Shown piece after piece: positions 24,786 to 38,330 of a stretch of 64,000 nucleotides of DNA. The notes under the pieces were generated by a model, which worked only from the letters and a program-made list of their open reading frames with translations, had not been told where the DNA came from and did no database searches. The DNA comes from Paulownia fortunei. Its lineage: Eukaryota > Streptophyta > Magnoliopsida > Lamiales > Paulowniaceae. Every line of letters begins with the position of its first letter. Within the stretch, counting starts at the first letter, position 1. The DNA lies in NCBI GenBank assembly GCA_019321725.1, contig CM033108.1, positions 4,224,001 to 4,288,000 on the forward strand. Reading direction: 5' to 3'. Made by a program: the position numbers and the translations under genes.

Positions 24786-27327
24786 AGCTAGAAAAATCAA
24801 ATGATTTATGCGTACTTGTGGTAAGCTATATTAGGTCATATCTCTAAAGAAAGAGTTCAAAAGATGACATATTTACTTGATCTCTTGGACTTACATGAAG
24901 TGCAAACTTACAAACCTTGTTTCAAGGAAATATGACTAAATCACCATTTATTGGACAAATGTAGTAGACCACTCCTTTGAATTTGATCCAAAGGGACGTA
25001 ACCCATCCACTAAGTATTAGTGCACAAGCAAACTACTCTTACTTCATTATTCTATGATCCCTTAAAGGGTTTAAAGAATTTAGACATAAAGTAGAGAATT
25101 AAGCTGACCAAAGTATTAAATCCATTAATGTGATCAAGGACGAGAATACTAAGACGGTAAATTCTTTTATTATCTAATGGGGAATATATTTCCTCTTTAA
25201 GTGAATCCATGCTGAGTTTCACCTATTTTCTCATTCATTCTAGGAATTCACCATAGAATAGACAATATTTTTATCAAGTAAGAATATCATCTAAGTCGAT
25301 GCCCAAAACATCATATGAGATATGATGTGGCAAAAGACCCATCGCATATATACCTAAGGGTGTAAAGGGGATGTAAATCCCCTTTAAAGCTTCTTTAAAG
25401 TGGTTAGTGAGAGATAAGTTGGATGTGAATCCAACTTATGCAAACTGGTGCGGGTATCCAAAGAAATCTATTGGATACTATTTTTGTGATCCTTAAGAAT
25501 AAAGGAGTTTGTTTTCTAAGCATGCCACATTCTTGAGAATAAGAAATTTCTATGATAGAAATGGCTAGATCATAGAGCTTGAAGGAGGTCAAGAACCATA
25601 GTTTGTCCCACAAGTGGCAATGGTGCATGAACAAATTACTAAAAATTTTAGTACACAACTTCCAAGGAGATCTAATAGGATCTCAGGGCCACTTATACGA
25701 TAAGCGCCTCATGGTAGAGAGCAGCAAGGATGATCTATTTTTTTGAATATTTATCCAAATAAGAAGTAATAATAGATGACATCAATTTGGGAAGATAGTG
25801 AATGCTATGCAATCCGAAATGGACTCCATATACTCCAAAAATATTTGACCTTGGTGGGCCCATTGGTAGGAATGGTTCCCATTGACTGCAATTAGGTCTA
25901 CAAAATATAAAATTGAAGAACACTAGAGGTGATGACCTATAAAGGCATGATTGGTAGAAAAAAGTTACGCTCAAAGTTAACGTGTTGATTGTTGAGAAAA
26001 CCTTTTACCTGATATGATGCTAAGGTTCATTTGTATCCTGCTGGCTATATCTATGTATTATGACTACTAGATATGACAAATGGATGTGAAGACCCACTTC
26101 TCAAAAAGGGTATTGAGAATGGGATATAAGTTAAGCAGCCTGAGGTCTTCATATTAAATTGAAGCAACCAAAAGGTTTACGAGTTTTAGAGATCCGTTAA
26201 TGACTCAAAATAAATTTCCTGAAGGTAGAACATTCGATTTGCTAAGTCAATCAAACAGTTTCATTTCCTTAAGAATGTGAATGACCAAGCTTGTACAAGA
26301 GGGTTAATGGGAGCATGGTAATGATTTTTGTGTTTTATATTGATAACATTCTATTATAGGGATGATGTAAGAATGTTGCAGTCAATTAAAACTTGTCATC
26401 TAAAAAGTTCTCCAAGAGGGATTTAGAATAAGCATCCTAAGGATTTGGGATTGAGATCTACAGGGATAGATCTGAAAGGATGCTTGGGCTATCCTAAATC
26501 TAAGTACATAGATTATATGCTAAAAAGGTTTAACATGGAAGAATCCTAGGAAATATTCCTACTTTTTGAGTCATGGAATTTTTCTTTCAAGGTCCACGTC
26601 CCCAAGGACTTTTGAAAAAAAGAGAAATAATGACTCACATACTTTATGCATCCTTGATAGAAAGTATCAAATATGCAAATCTATGTACAAGATTTGATAT
26701 CATAAATGCTCTGAGTGTCATGAGCAGATATCAGTCAATTCGATACAAAAAGCATTGGAAGATGTAAAGACGATCTTTAATACTTACGAAGCACTAAAGA
26801 TCTCTTCTTGGAGTATGGTTATGGAGAACTGAAACTAAGATGCTTCATTTAGTTTTTAGTCCAAAATAGATGACTTGAAGTCTATGTCTAGATTCACGTT
26901 CATCCTAAATGGTGGGACGGTTAGCTAGAAAGAGTTCCAAGCTTGTAACAATCGTGGATTCCTCCACCCTGATTGAATACATCAGGGCATGTGATGCTGC
27001 AAAAAATGACTGTTTGGATCGAAACTTCATCCAAGCATTGGATGTAGTTCCAACCATTATTGACTGAGTACTAGAGTACTGAATAATAATGGGGCTATTG
27101 CACAAGCAATGAAGCCAATGTCTCATTTAAGGATCCAAGTAGAAATAGATTAGTGATACCATGATTCTGAAAATTGCTGGTAGAGGTAACATCAACATTG
27201 AAAGATTTACCTTGGAAAAAAATATTGCAGACCCACTAATTTAACCCGGAGATAAGTATTTGAAGAATATTTTAGGGAAGATGAGATTTAATACGAGGAC
27301 AATTATCTCTAGGGCAAGTTTGGAAAT
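24786..27327 (+). pseudogene. Element E: decayed copia pol (integrase, RT, RNase H)
   Basis: Conceptual fragments in all three plus frames follow the copia order. First comes the GAG-pre-integrase motif (LW.AILGHISKERVQKM, 24796 on) and the integrase end (DQGREYL, about 25137). Next is the stretch like GYPKKSIGYYF (about 25450), then RT remnants to 26330. RNase H remnants follow, ending in a degenerate ADPLT near 27230. There are many stops and frameshifts, and gag and the 5' LTR are missing. It leads directly into an LTR at 27328. It is related in sequence to elements A, B and C but is far more decayed, so it belongs to the older layer of the nest. Confidence 0.8.
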
Positions 27328-27882
27328 TTTTAGAGTAGTGCCCGGAAAGCCAGTTGATCTAATCATCCTTATACTTTTGTGAATCAATTTTATTCATATT
27401 AATATCATTGAAATGAAAATATTTATCTCAAATTCATCATAAGAATTAGATGAAATCCTTAGATTACATATAGCTATGGGGCGTAGTCATGCATATGATG
27501 GCGATCGTGGGATATGCCTCTTAGGTTGTGGTTTTAAAATATTCCAAGTCAAGAATCAATGAGATGGGACATTATTGATCCCCCTGAGACTTGCACATAT
27601 GATGCAGACTCGAAATAAGGATGTCTCATTTTATGGGCATTGGTATGGTGATACTAGTGCATTGTATGTGGGTGTTTATTTGGAAACAAGTACACTGAAC
27701 TACCCCGCCTGAAAATTTTCAATTGAAAATATTCCATTATCAAATAGGAATTTCCTCATTACGACAGTGTAATAATTTATCTTTGGACTTGAGGTATTAT
27801 GGTAATCTTGTGCCATGTTGCACCTTGATGTATTTCCCTATTGCAAGACAATTAGAAGGGGTTTATATTAGATGTAACATTG

Positions 27883-28977
27883 TGGTGACCCAAAATGGTG
27901 GTAACAAAACTGCAAGTGCACGGTGTCAACAAGTAATAAAGAATGAGTAGAGTATCATTTCCCAAGAGAGTGTGTGTCTAAGTACCTAATTTTAGACTGC
28001 CTAAACTATATTTGACACAACAATAATAGCGGTGATTGGATTAAAATACAACAACTACTAAATTGACAAAATTAACTAAAACCCAAAGAGATTAGGGGAT
28101 TGAATTCAATACTAAAGAGAGTCAAGGCATTAGTTAGTCATCCTATGTTGATAAGCTTAATTGTGATTAGGAATGATGTGGGTTGTGTGACGGCGGATCT
28201 TCCTAATGTAATTGGTGCTCTCTCTCGAGTTGGACCAAATCTACCCCTAGTAGGCCACCGACACCATCCCTAGCTTTAGGCCATCCTACTAAGAGTCCAT
28301 TGAGCTTTGCGAATTCTACTAGCTTTCAATTTTCACACCTATGACTACTATAAGTACTTATGCCTATATCTCTATAGGGGTCGGTCGGTGGCATATACTA
28401 CCCGATCTATTACTACAACCACACAACTCTGTCTTAATTGCAACAATTAAAATAAACTTGAAATTGGCCAAGTCTCAAGAAGCATTAAAACATAACATAT
28501 GCTCGTCACAATAAAAGCAACATTCCGATCAAAATATAAACATCAACTCATAACTTCATAGAAATGGCTTTCCAAGCCTTGACAAAATGAGTTTAGCTCA
28601 TATTGAAATTAAACAAGCACCAAGAATTTCCCGACATCATTATTCTTACAAATTCCTTATAACTAAACAAAATAAAATAAGAAATTAAAGTAGAAAATTA
28701 AAACCACTAAGAGATTCTTCACTTCTTCTTCAAAATTTTACAGAGAAATTCTTGCCAGAAATACGAAGACTGCACATCTAAAAGTTTCTGCTAACTCTTT
28801 ACCCGATTCTTTACCCGATTTTTTTATCTTTTACTGTATTTCTTCAATTCTTAGTTCCTACACACAATTATAACAAAATAAGGAACAATTATAACAATTG
28901 AAAGGCAAAAATATATGTAATTATGCTCATGAAGGTGCTGAAAATGTCACACTTTATGAGCCTATCAACTACCCCAA
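27883..28977 (-). repeat. Element D: 3' LTR with internal deletion
   Basis: On the minus strand it runs from TGATAGGCTCATAAAG to GGGTCACCA. It is about 1.1 kb against about 1.7 kb for its partner; the missing part corresponds to 32931-33590. Confidence 0.75.
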
Positions 28978-28978
28978 A

Positions 28979-28991
28979 CTTACCTTTTGCT
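28979..28991 (-). other. Element D: polypurine tract
   Basis: Minus strand AAGTTTGGGGTAG immediately precedes the 3' LTR start. It is the usual kind of plus-strand primer in plant Ty3/gypsy elements and fixes the orientation of D. Confidence 0.6.
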
Positions 28992-30407
28992 CGTCCTCGA
29001 GCAAAATTCAAAATTAAACAATCATTGGTTCATACTTTGATCATGAATTACTAAGCTTGATCAACCAATTCAAATTCCTCATCAATATTTAATATGAATC
29101 CAAAGGTTAGTCACAAAGCTAGTCGAATGATACTACAAAACTTGTGCTTCATCAATCTAGTCATGAATTCAAAACATGTATGTGTGAAGCATCAACCTCC
29201 AATTTCATACATGCATTTTAGGTATGAATTTCGCAATCAATGACTCTCATGATCTAAGCAAAGAAGTTCTAGGTATTCCATAGGCTTGCTTTTCATACAA
29301 CTTATCCACAAATATAGACACTTGCAAACTTAGATCAAAATGACTCCAATAAGCTTGTAACGTAAAGCTTAGGTATTAGTTTACAAAGAAAGAGTAAGGA
29401 TAAATAATGTAATAGAGTATAAAGCATTGCACATAGAATATCACTCTTCTCCTTTCTTTTCTCTTTCCCAATTCTTTTCTTTTTTCTTTTGGATTAATGT
29501 TTTTCTTTTCTTTTCTTTTTCAACATCTTTTTTTTCTTTTACTTCGTTTATTTTTCACAATTTTTTTTCCCCCATTTTTTCTTTTTTTTTTTTTCATAAA
29601 TCCTAAGGCTTCATTTCTTGTTCGTTTGCTTTCACAACCCCAAACTTATTTCTTTTCATCAACATGAGTTGTGATGGTTTTCTTGCTCATTTTCCAAGCT
29701 CATATCTCTAATTGCATTTATCCGTGCCTTCATCATGTCTCCATATGACTCCTTAATAAGATTGTGAACAAAATGTCACACTTTAAGCTCACTTAGAGAC
29801 AATCATTTTTTTCGGGCTGTAAAGGGTAGGTGTAGTGAGCTTCAAGAAATAAAGTCGAATGGTGGTCATTTATATGCATTACATGTCATTCTTTGAAAAA
29901 GGCTTAAACGGGTAACTAGTGAATAAAAATATGATCAGGGTAGGCTTGAAAGGCACAAATAAGTTAAAGATGGCCTAAATCATTACCAAGTTTGCTAGTT
30001 ATCTAGGATTTTGCTTCAAAAAGTAATCAAACAAGTTCTAGAACACCACAAAATGACCAGTACAATTCATTGGAGTAAAATCCAACACCTTAGCACACAA
30101 TTCACAAGATTTCGATACAACATGCTTAAAGAAAATTCATCATTTATGACAAAGATTAAATATAAAAAAGAATCGCCATATCACAAGATTTAACAGTTTT
30201 TCTTTCTTCTAGACTTTATCAATATCAATTAGGTATTATCATAGGCAATCAGTAATCAAGTTATTCATTCAATTACAAAACATAAACTCAACTAAGTTTA
30301 TGAACAAAGCATGCTTGCTCTTGGAGTATCACCACACAAGATATGTAATTCACACATAAAAGCTTCAACAAAAATTAGAAAAATTGGCTCAATTTTTCAC
30401 CTAAAGC

Positions 30408-30698
30408 TCAAACACGCAAAATTACATATCCTACCCCTAACTTTAAAATTATCATTGTCCTTAATGTTTCAAGAATTAAAGCACATAAGACAGGGTAAAT
30501 AGGAAACTCCCAGCCCTTTAAGTCCATGGGAGATCCACACATATTACCAAGGAGATGTCCATCTATACAAGAAAAAGAAACATGAAAGCATATGGGCAAA
30601 AGCAACGAAAGTGAGAAAACAAACATAAACAAAACAATGTATAGGTAAACAAAAAAAGCCCTAGACATGCCTAAATCTAGAAAGGGAACATACTTCAA
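30408..30698 (-). other. Element D: open frame with a hydrophobic segment
   Basis: A 96-codon frame in the 3' half of D, with a strongly hydrophobic stretch at about residues 14-40 (FFVYLYIVLFMFVF then SLSLLLP). Some Athila elements carry an env-like gene in this position, but no other support exists and the frame may be chance. It is reported because it lies where an env-like relic would be expected. Confidence 0.2.
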
Positions 30699-30914
30699 AA
30701 ACTAAGAAATTATTCCAAAGCAAAGTAAACAAAGGCTTAAGTTGCCTCCTAAGAAGTGCTTGCATTATAGTCATCAGCCTTACTATCATTTTTGCTCATC
30801 TCGGATCTAAACAAATAAGTGTCTATCATGTCACGCCTTTATGTGCTCTAAGAGTGTAGGCGATCCTTTAGGATATGTAAGGCGAGGATGATCTAGAATT
30901 GCATCAATAGCCAT

Positions 30915-31106
30915 TCAAACATCAACAAGTGTATCCCCTGTTACTGCGAATGATCTTCCAAACATGATAAAGATATACCTATCTTTTTCCATATTAAAGA
31001 TGAAAATATCTATAAAGTACAAAAATTGATCACTATTCCCAAGCATATCTTGAGTCACCCTAGTAGGCCTTGCCTTATCTAATGTATGCTTTCTAAAATT
31101 AGACAA
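30915..31106 (-). pseudogene. Element D: retroviral-type aspartic protease remnant
   Basis: The residues after the catalytic region are recognisable: a TRVTQDMLG stretch, then FIFNMEKDRYIFIMFGR.FAVTGDTLVDV. The pattern resembles the C-terminal half of plant gypsy proteases (the part ending in a GRPFLATG-like motif). The N-terminal half with the catalytic aspartate was not found in frame. The reading frame is short and decayed. Confidence 0.6.
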
Positions 31107-31357
31107 TAATATTGAGTTAATGCTTGCATCTAGATCAAATAATATTATTTCACAAGTAGAGTCTCCAATTGAATAAAGGATAATAAAACTTTATTTCTAA
31201 CTTTTCATCACTTGTTAAAATATTACCATGCTCTTCCCCCACTTCATTTACCTCAAATGTGCAAGGCAAGTTTTCTAGTTACTCATCAACTAGTGCATTG
31301 GTTGGCTCACTAAGTTGGGCTTCCATTCCCTAAAGTGATGTTGATGCATTTTGGAGT

Positions 31358-31621
31358 CTATCCTTGGCGTGTTGGAATCTCAGTGTTGGAAATGAATTCA
31401 ACCACAAGTTCTTCCAAGTTCAAATTATGCTCTTGAGATAGGTAAGAGGATTCAGTGTTTACAATGAATTGAGTCACTAATTTCTCCAGATTTAACTTTT
31501 TTTCTTGAGGTGGATAAGTGGGTTCACACCATGTCACATTCTGATAATTTTTCCATGAAAATTCAGGTAAATTGGCCATTCTTGATCGTACGTGTTGGAG
31601 AAAGAGTGTCATGTTTCTCAT
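31358..31621 (-). pseudogene. Element D: gag remnant
   Basis: The frame has LPEFSWKNYQNV, then PPQEKKLNLEKLVTQFI and a second similar block, LNLEELVVEFI. This resembles the segment of plant Athila-type gag between the zinc finger and the protease, where a FSW.NNQN motif precedes an EEL...F coil. The tandem-like second block suggests a small internal duplication. The rest of gag is not readable. Confidence 0.55.
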
Positions 31622-32040
31622 TGTAATCCCATATATATCAAGTATGATCTATCTATGGTGCTGCCCATAGATTTCTCATTTGGTGCACTGTTCTTGCATA
31701 CAAACCACCATACGACTTTTACATTGCAAAGGATACATGAATAACATGTTCAGAAAGTTCGTCAATCTTCTTAGACAAGGTATCGAGTCGGGCAGTCAAT
31801 GCAGCAAGGTGATCTACTTTATAATTTCCAAAAGTCCCCATAGACATGGTACATTCGGTTGACCAATAATGTCTATATGTTACTATCACATCCATCAAAG
31901 TGCCTCTAAAAGAAATAAAGAAAACAACTAAAGTACACTAGAACAAAAGAACAAAAATAAATGAAAGGAAACAAAACTAAAGCAAGAAAATGGTCAAACT
32001 ATAGCTAGATAATCAACTTTGACGTCACACAAAAATACAC

Positions 32041-32064
32041 TCCCCGACAACGGTGCTAAGAACT
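32041..32064 (-). other. Element D: tRNA-Asp primer binding site
   Basis: On the minus strand, immediately after the 5' LTR, the sequence reads AGTTCTTAGCACCGTTGTCG then GGGA. It differs at a few bases from the usual GGCGCCGTTGCCGGGGA complement of plant tRNA-Asp. Confidence 0.7.
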
Positions 32065-33792
32065 TGGTGACCCTAAAATGGTGGTAACAAAACTCCAAGT
32101 GCATGATGCCAACAAGTAATAAAGAATGAGTAGAGTATCATTTTTCAAGAGAGTGTGTGTATAAGTATTTAAGTGTAGACCGCCTAAACTATATTTGACC
32201 CTACGATAATAGTGGTGGTTGGATTAAAGTGCAACAACTACTAAATTGACAAAACTAACTAAAATCTAAGGAGATTAGGGTATTGAATTCAATACTAAGG
32301 AGAGTCAAGGCATTGGTTAACAATCCTATGTCATTATGAACCTAACTTAATTGTGATTAGGAATAATATGTGTTGTGTGATGGCGGGTTTTCCTAATACA
32401 ATTAGTGCTCTCTCTCAAGTCAGACCAAATATACCTCTAGTAGGTCACCAACACCATCTCTAGCTATGGACCATCCTACTAAAAGTGCATTAAACTTTGT
32501 GAATTCCACTAGCATTCAGTTTTCACACCTATGACTACCGCACGTACCTATGTCTATATCTCTATAGGGGTTGGTCTGTAGTATATACTACCTGATCCAT
32601 TGCTACAACTGCATCTCTTGGTCTTAATTGCAATAATTGAAATCAACTTAAAATTGACCAAGTCTTAAGAAAAATTAAGACCATAGCATATGCTCATCAC
32701 AATCAAAATATAAACATCAACTCATAACTCCATAGAAATGGCTTTGCCTTGAAAAAATGAGTTTAGCTCATATTGAAATTAAATAAGCATAAAGAGTTTC
32801 CTAACATCATTGTTCTTACAAATTTCTTAAAACTAAATAAAATAAAAGAAAAAATTAAAAAAGAAGATTACGACCACTAAGTGATTCTTCACTTCTTCTT
32901 CAAAATCTTCATTGCCCAATGAAACTCCTCCTCTTTTTATCTTCAAAACCCCCAATCCTCCTTGGTAATGGGTGTGTATATTCTTGGTTGCATGTGTGAA
33001 AAAATATGGAAAAATGTGTGTTTTGGGGGAGAGGGAAAGTGTGAGAATTTAGGTGTAGAGTGTGTGTGGGTTATGAATTATGTGTTGAATGATGTGTGTT
33101 ATGATGTGTGAACTGAATATATGTGTGAAATATTTATCTATAGTGAATCTATCAAGAGCATCACATGGGTAATAATGTATTGGTGTATCTAATGTGTATA
33201 TCTCATAAAAAATTCCAAAATTTGTGATCCATAGCTACTTGTTCAAAAATAACGCATTAATATATTTTCAATTAGCAGGGTAGCGCCTAGGCACTACACA
33301 TTATGTCCAAAACTAGTTTATGTAGTGCTTAGGTGCTACATGGCAGTGCCTAGAAGCTGCACTTGCTGCCTAATATCAGTTTTTGCAGCGCTTATGCACT
33401 ACAAGGCAACAATGCCTAGGCGTTGCACTTACTGTCCAAGTCCTCTCCTGCAACACCTACAACCTCTTTCAACTGATTTTTAACCACTTTCTAGGCCGAA
33501 ATAGGTTTTTGGTATCTTCATAAGAATTGTAGCCCTATCTCTTAGCTTTCAATATCTTCATAAATCAGCTTTATCACTTTGTTAGAGAAAGTTATGCTGG
33601 AAATACAAAGATTGTGCATCTGAAAGTTTCTGCTATTTTTTACCCATTTTTTTATCTCACTTATTTCTTCAATTTTTAGTTCCTACACACAATTATCACA
33701 AAATAAGGCACGATTATAACAATTGTAAAACAAAAATATGTATAATTGTGCTCAAGGAGGTCTAAAAAATATCACACTGTATAAGCCTATTA
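32065..33792 (-). repeat. Element D: 5' LTR, full length
   Basis: About 1.73 kb. It contains repeated CCTAGGCGC-type blocks at 33280-33450, comparable to the 62-bp repeats in the solo LTR at 3522, and the shared motif CTCTCTCAAGTCAGACC at about 32410. Confidence 0.75.
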
Positions 33793-35554
33793 ATGAGTGG
33801 TCAATAAAGGATTTATCACCAATCTAGATGAATACCATGTGTTCCACTATATTTGACTCTAAAATCTCTGGCCAAGGTTGGATGGAAATTAGACGTAGGG
33901 TTTTTTAATTGTTCATCATTGAGTGAAGATACTTGGAATGGAAATAAAGTTATTGAGTTATTGGAGTTTCAACTAATAATCCATACTCTACGCTCACTTG
34001 AGAGATTAGATAACGAAAGGGCCGAACTTGCATGGTATTCATAATTGGAATAGGTTCGCGCCTTCACTTAAGACTAAGAGTCATGATACACTATTAGGTG
34101 CTTTCCATGACTTATGGGTTTTTTGAATTATTAGGTTAATTCCTACAAGAATAATTAATTAGATTAATTAATCCAAATAATTAAATTATTCAACTAAAGT
34201 CACAAGAGTTGTGAGTCCATGGCTAGTTTAGAGTAAACCTAAGGGGTCACACACTAAGTTGGAAAGAGTACATTTCTAACTGGAATATATCCAAGGATCA
34301 AATTAATTAATGGAGATTATTTAATTTGGGGCTCAAAATTAATTTAAGGAGTTAAATCAATTTATCCAAATAAATAATTTAATTGGATCTAATAAGATTA
34401 GGGAGTCCATGTGGAGTTAATTAATTAATTGATATGATCAATTAATCAAGTGGGGAATATATTAATTTAGGGAGTTAAATTAATTCATCCATTTAAATAA
34501 TATGGTTATTTAATTAGACCTAATATGATTAGGAACTCCACATTGATCAAGTTAATTAATTGATATGACCAATTAATTAAATTGAGTATATTATTCATTA
34601 TTTAATAGGTTCTAATATGATTAGAAAGTCCATGTGGAATCAATTAATGAATTGATTGGATCAATTAATTAAGTTGGGATTTTTTAACTGACTGAGACAA
34701 ATAAATTGGACTTAATTAATTTAATTGAAGTTCAAGCCCAAGCTAATGGGCTCGTAAGAGGCCCAGTAAGAAGTTTAATTCTAAGAATTAAATTTGTCTT
34801 GCAGTTTGATGGAAATAAAGAATCAGATAAGGAAAAGAGAAAGAGGAAACCTAGTGGGACTAGGATTTGAGGAGTCCAATATAAGGACTCCCCATCTCTT
34901 GGCCGATTATTAAGTACATTCTAGTGAGATAAATCGGCCAACACAAGAGTAACAAAATCTGCCCCCTATCTCTATCTTTCTTGATTCTTTTCTTACATCA
35001 AAAGGTTCCATTTTTTAATCATGGTTCAATTCTTCTATTCACTAATTGAATTAAGAATTGAACTCCACATATTATAGAGTAGAATAAGGCCTTTTGAATC
35101 TACTAGCATGAATTCAATTGGTGTAGAAATTTTTAATTTGTGGATATGCTTAGAGAGGTAATACTTGAGACTCTAACCATTTCCAACACGAGGGGTTTTG
35201 AATAAAGATTCGTGAAAGCAGTTCATGGATGGGTTTAAGATTCATGAAAATAGTTTGTGGATGGATTCGAACTTCGCAAAGGTAGTATGTGGATGGATTC
35301 AAGATTCGCGAAGAAATTCGAGAAAAGAAAATGATTTGAATTTCTTGCATCTTCATATGTCGGAGTGCAAATCAAGTTAAGGGTTTCTAAAACCTTTTTA
35401 CTATAAGTATTAAAAAACACAAAATACACAACTAAGTAATCATGAAAGGGTTTTGGGATTATTTTTATTACATGTGATGTAATGTATGTTTATATTTTTG
35501 AAAATTTTTAAATTCCGCTGTGTATACATTTCCCGAGATTGTGTGAACCCAACA

Positions 35555-36145
35555 CCTACAAATATTTTAGAGTATAGTGTGCTGCTTACGTGAAGCAGCA
35601 AGTGGGAGGTAAATTGGATATGAGATCCAATTTATACAAGTTTGTGGGGTATCCAAAGAAATGCATTAGGTCCTACTTCTACGACTCCTAAGAGTAAAAA
35701 GTGTTTGTTTTGAGGAACGCCACCTTCTTAGAGGAGGAATTTCTATTCAATAGAAATGACAAAGTCGTGGAACTTGAAGAAGTTCAAGAGCCATAAAACG
35801 TCCCAACAGACATAGTAAATGACCAACCAGCTAAGGCTAGGCCTTTTGATACACAACCTCCTAGGAAATCCGAAAGGGTCTCAAAACCACCTAAGAGGTA
35901 TGATTTTTTGTTAGAGAATAATGAGGAGAGTCTCCCCTTGGATAGTGATCTAAGAACTTATGGATAGGCGATGTTTGACATTGACTCAAGAAGTTGGCAA
36001 GATACCAAGCAATCCGAGATGAACTCTATTTAATCCAACAAGGTGTGGACCTTGGTGGACCCACCATAGGGAATAGTTCCCATTGGCTATAAATGGGTCT
36101 ACAAGCGGAGGTTTGGAGTAAATGGAGAGATAATGACCTACAAAG
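35555..36145 (+). pseudogene. Element C: integrase end and RT start, left part
   Basis: Fragments follow the copia order: AAYVK (about 35590), [26 protein letters not shown] (about 35730), the linker with SERVSKPPKRYDFLLENNEES, then [29 protein letters not shown]. It stops at the end of TYK exactly where element B begins, and resumes at 54486 with ARLVAK. A few stops and frameshifts are present. Confidence 0.85.
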
Positions 36146-38314
36146 TATTGGGTTCGCATAATCACAGGATTGCAAGCACAACAAAAATTTAAAAAATTTC
36201 AATAATTGAAATAAAAACATACATCATATGTAAATATGAATATCCCGAATTTAATGCGATTTTCGGTTTACATTTTTGATTATTCATTTAATAAAATTAA
36301 ACAACTAAAGTTTCACGATTATATCTTTCAAGCAATCCAGTTGATGAAGGGTAAGAAGGAATTCAGATTCCTCAAGCTCCTTTTGAACAATTTTGATGGC
36401 CTCTCAAAAACATTCACTAAGGAATCTAAGTGTAGTCCCTTTAACGGTAGTCACACTTTCGAGTAGAGCCACAAGCTTCAAATCCTTGTTAGTGAATTTG
36501 AGAGTGAAGAATAATTATTGAATCAACAAGTGATATAAGAATTAACCTTTTAATAAAAAGGGATATAACCTTTTGATGGAGTAATTTTTCTTGAAGTAAG
36601 AAAATAGAACACAAGAAAAAATGAGGAGAAGATGAGAGGGGGCTGAGAATTCTAGCTCTTTTGCTTGTAGTTTTTGGCCCCTACATTGTGTATTTATATA
36701 CATAATGTAGTCTTGACCTAATCCTATTAGGTCTCCAACTCTTACCCTAATTAGTTCCCAAATCAAGTTAGGAAACCTTCTCATTCCTTATCTTTTATTT
36801 CTTTCACTTCAAAATAAATTCTTTCAATTTTTATTAGGACACTTTAATTCTAGTAATTAAACAATCCTAATAGGCCTCTAACCCCATGGGCTTGGGCTCT
36901 AATTAATTTATTAAAGTCTAATTAATTAATTTTCATCAATTAATTAAAAAGCCCAATACAATTAATTGAGCCAATCAATTAATTAGTTGGTTCCATCATA
37001 GGCCACCTAATCATATTAGACTCAATTAAAATATTTTAATTGATAAAATTAATTTAACTCCTTAAATTAATTTCAGGCCAAGCTAATATAATTGATCTCT
37101 ATCAATTAATTAATTCACTGTCAAGAGTCCCTAATCATTATTAGGTTCAAATAAATAATCATATTATTTATTTGAATGAATTAATTTAACTGTTTAAATT
37201 AATTCTAACTCAAGTTGATTAATCTCTATTAATCAACTTAATCTAACACATTATATTACAAAAATAGATATAGAAGTGGATCATCTCGATTTGCGTGTGA
37301 TCCATTAGGTTCACAACTAAGCTAACAATGAGTTTGCAATCTTTGCAACTTATGAATAAATTTAATGTTCTGATTAATTAATTTACTTGGAATTAACCCC
37401 CTTAATTCCAAAAACCTCACAAATCAAGGGAAGCACTTTAGTCTTAGGTGAATAGCCAGTGAATCTTTTATGTTACGAGTACCATGCAAATATGGTCTCT
37501 CTGTCAACTAATCTCTCGATTAAATATAGGGCATGGATTATTAGTCAAAATCCTATTTTGACTTTATAACTATGATTCTATTTTAAGTCACATTGATCAT
37601 TTGATGAATCACTAGAAAACCCTACGTCTAGTATTTACCCTGCCTTGGCTAAGGTGTTTAGGATCAAAGACTATGAAAACATAGGAGATTATCCTATTCT
37701 ACCAGATATGTGACAACTCCTTTATTGGCTACTCATTGACCTCCATACACGAAGATCATACACCCAACGTAAGCCTCTTATGATTACCATGCAATCAGGA
37801 AATACATTAAAGTATATGATGTCGTGCACAAAGCCACCTTGGAGCCTCAAGTAAAAGGACTAATTAATGCACTATCGTAACTAAAAAATTCTCATTCGAC
37901 CAATAATTTTTTCTAATTGAGAATTTCCCAGTAGGTCGTGCAGTATACTCATTCCCTAACAAGCACTCATACACATGCACTAGCGTCCCTATGCCAATGT
38001 CTATGGAATGAGATATTTTTCTTTCGAGTATGCATCATGTGTGTGAGTCTATCGGGCTTATCAACGTCTCATCTAAATGAACCCTCGACTCAAAACATAT
38101 TTAAGATCAAATCCATAGAGGCATATTCCATAATCACCATCATATGCGTGACTATGCCCCATAGCTAAAAATGGTCTAGGGACTTTATCTAATTGATAAA
38201 AATAATTAAAGATAAAGAAATACCTTCTATTTATTTAAACATTATGAATAAGACTGTTTTTACAAGAGTATAAAAAGCTTGCCGCTAATTGGCTCACCGG
38301 GCACTACTCTAACA
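36146..38314 (-). repeat. Element B: 3' LTR, full length
   Basis: On the minus strand it runs from TGTTAGAGTAGTGCCC to GAACCCAATA, 2169 bp. The purine tract AAGGCAAGTGGAAGAG (38315-38330) precedes it. Confidence 0.85.
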
Positions 38315-38330
38315 CTCTTCCACTTGCCTT

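Larger units (their letters stand above)
27883..33792 (-). mobile_element. Element D: internally deleted Ty3/gypsy retrotransposon (Athila-like), non-autonomous
   Basis: The LTRs are 27883-28977 (3') and 32065-33792 (5'). The interior is about 3.1 kb and holds only gag and protease remnants, with no reverse transcriptase. The primer site just inside the 5' LTR matches the 3' end of plant tRNA-Asp, as in Athila/Tat elements, and a purine tract precedes the 3' LTR. The 3' LTR lacks about 680 bp (counterpart of 32931-33590) present in the other. Orientation follows from the primer site and purine tract. It sits in the 3' LTR of element E. No clean target duplication is visible; about 20 bp of the host LTR appears lost. 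Confidence 0.75.
27328..35554 (+). mobile_element. Element E: 3' LTR, split by element D
   Basis: The LTR starts at a decayed TGTTAGAGTAGTGCCC and runs to 27882. It then resumes at 33793 after the D insertion and ends GAACCCAACA at 35554, about 2.3 kb in total. Its content matches the 3' LTR of C (55844-57943) in order, including the CTATGGGGC..AGTC block and GCCAAGG blocks. Beyond 35554 the sequence is integrase of element C, so E had inserted into C, and the left part of both is lost. Confidence 0.7.
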
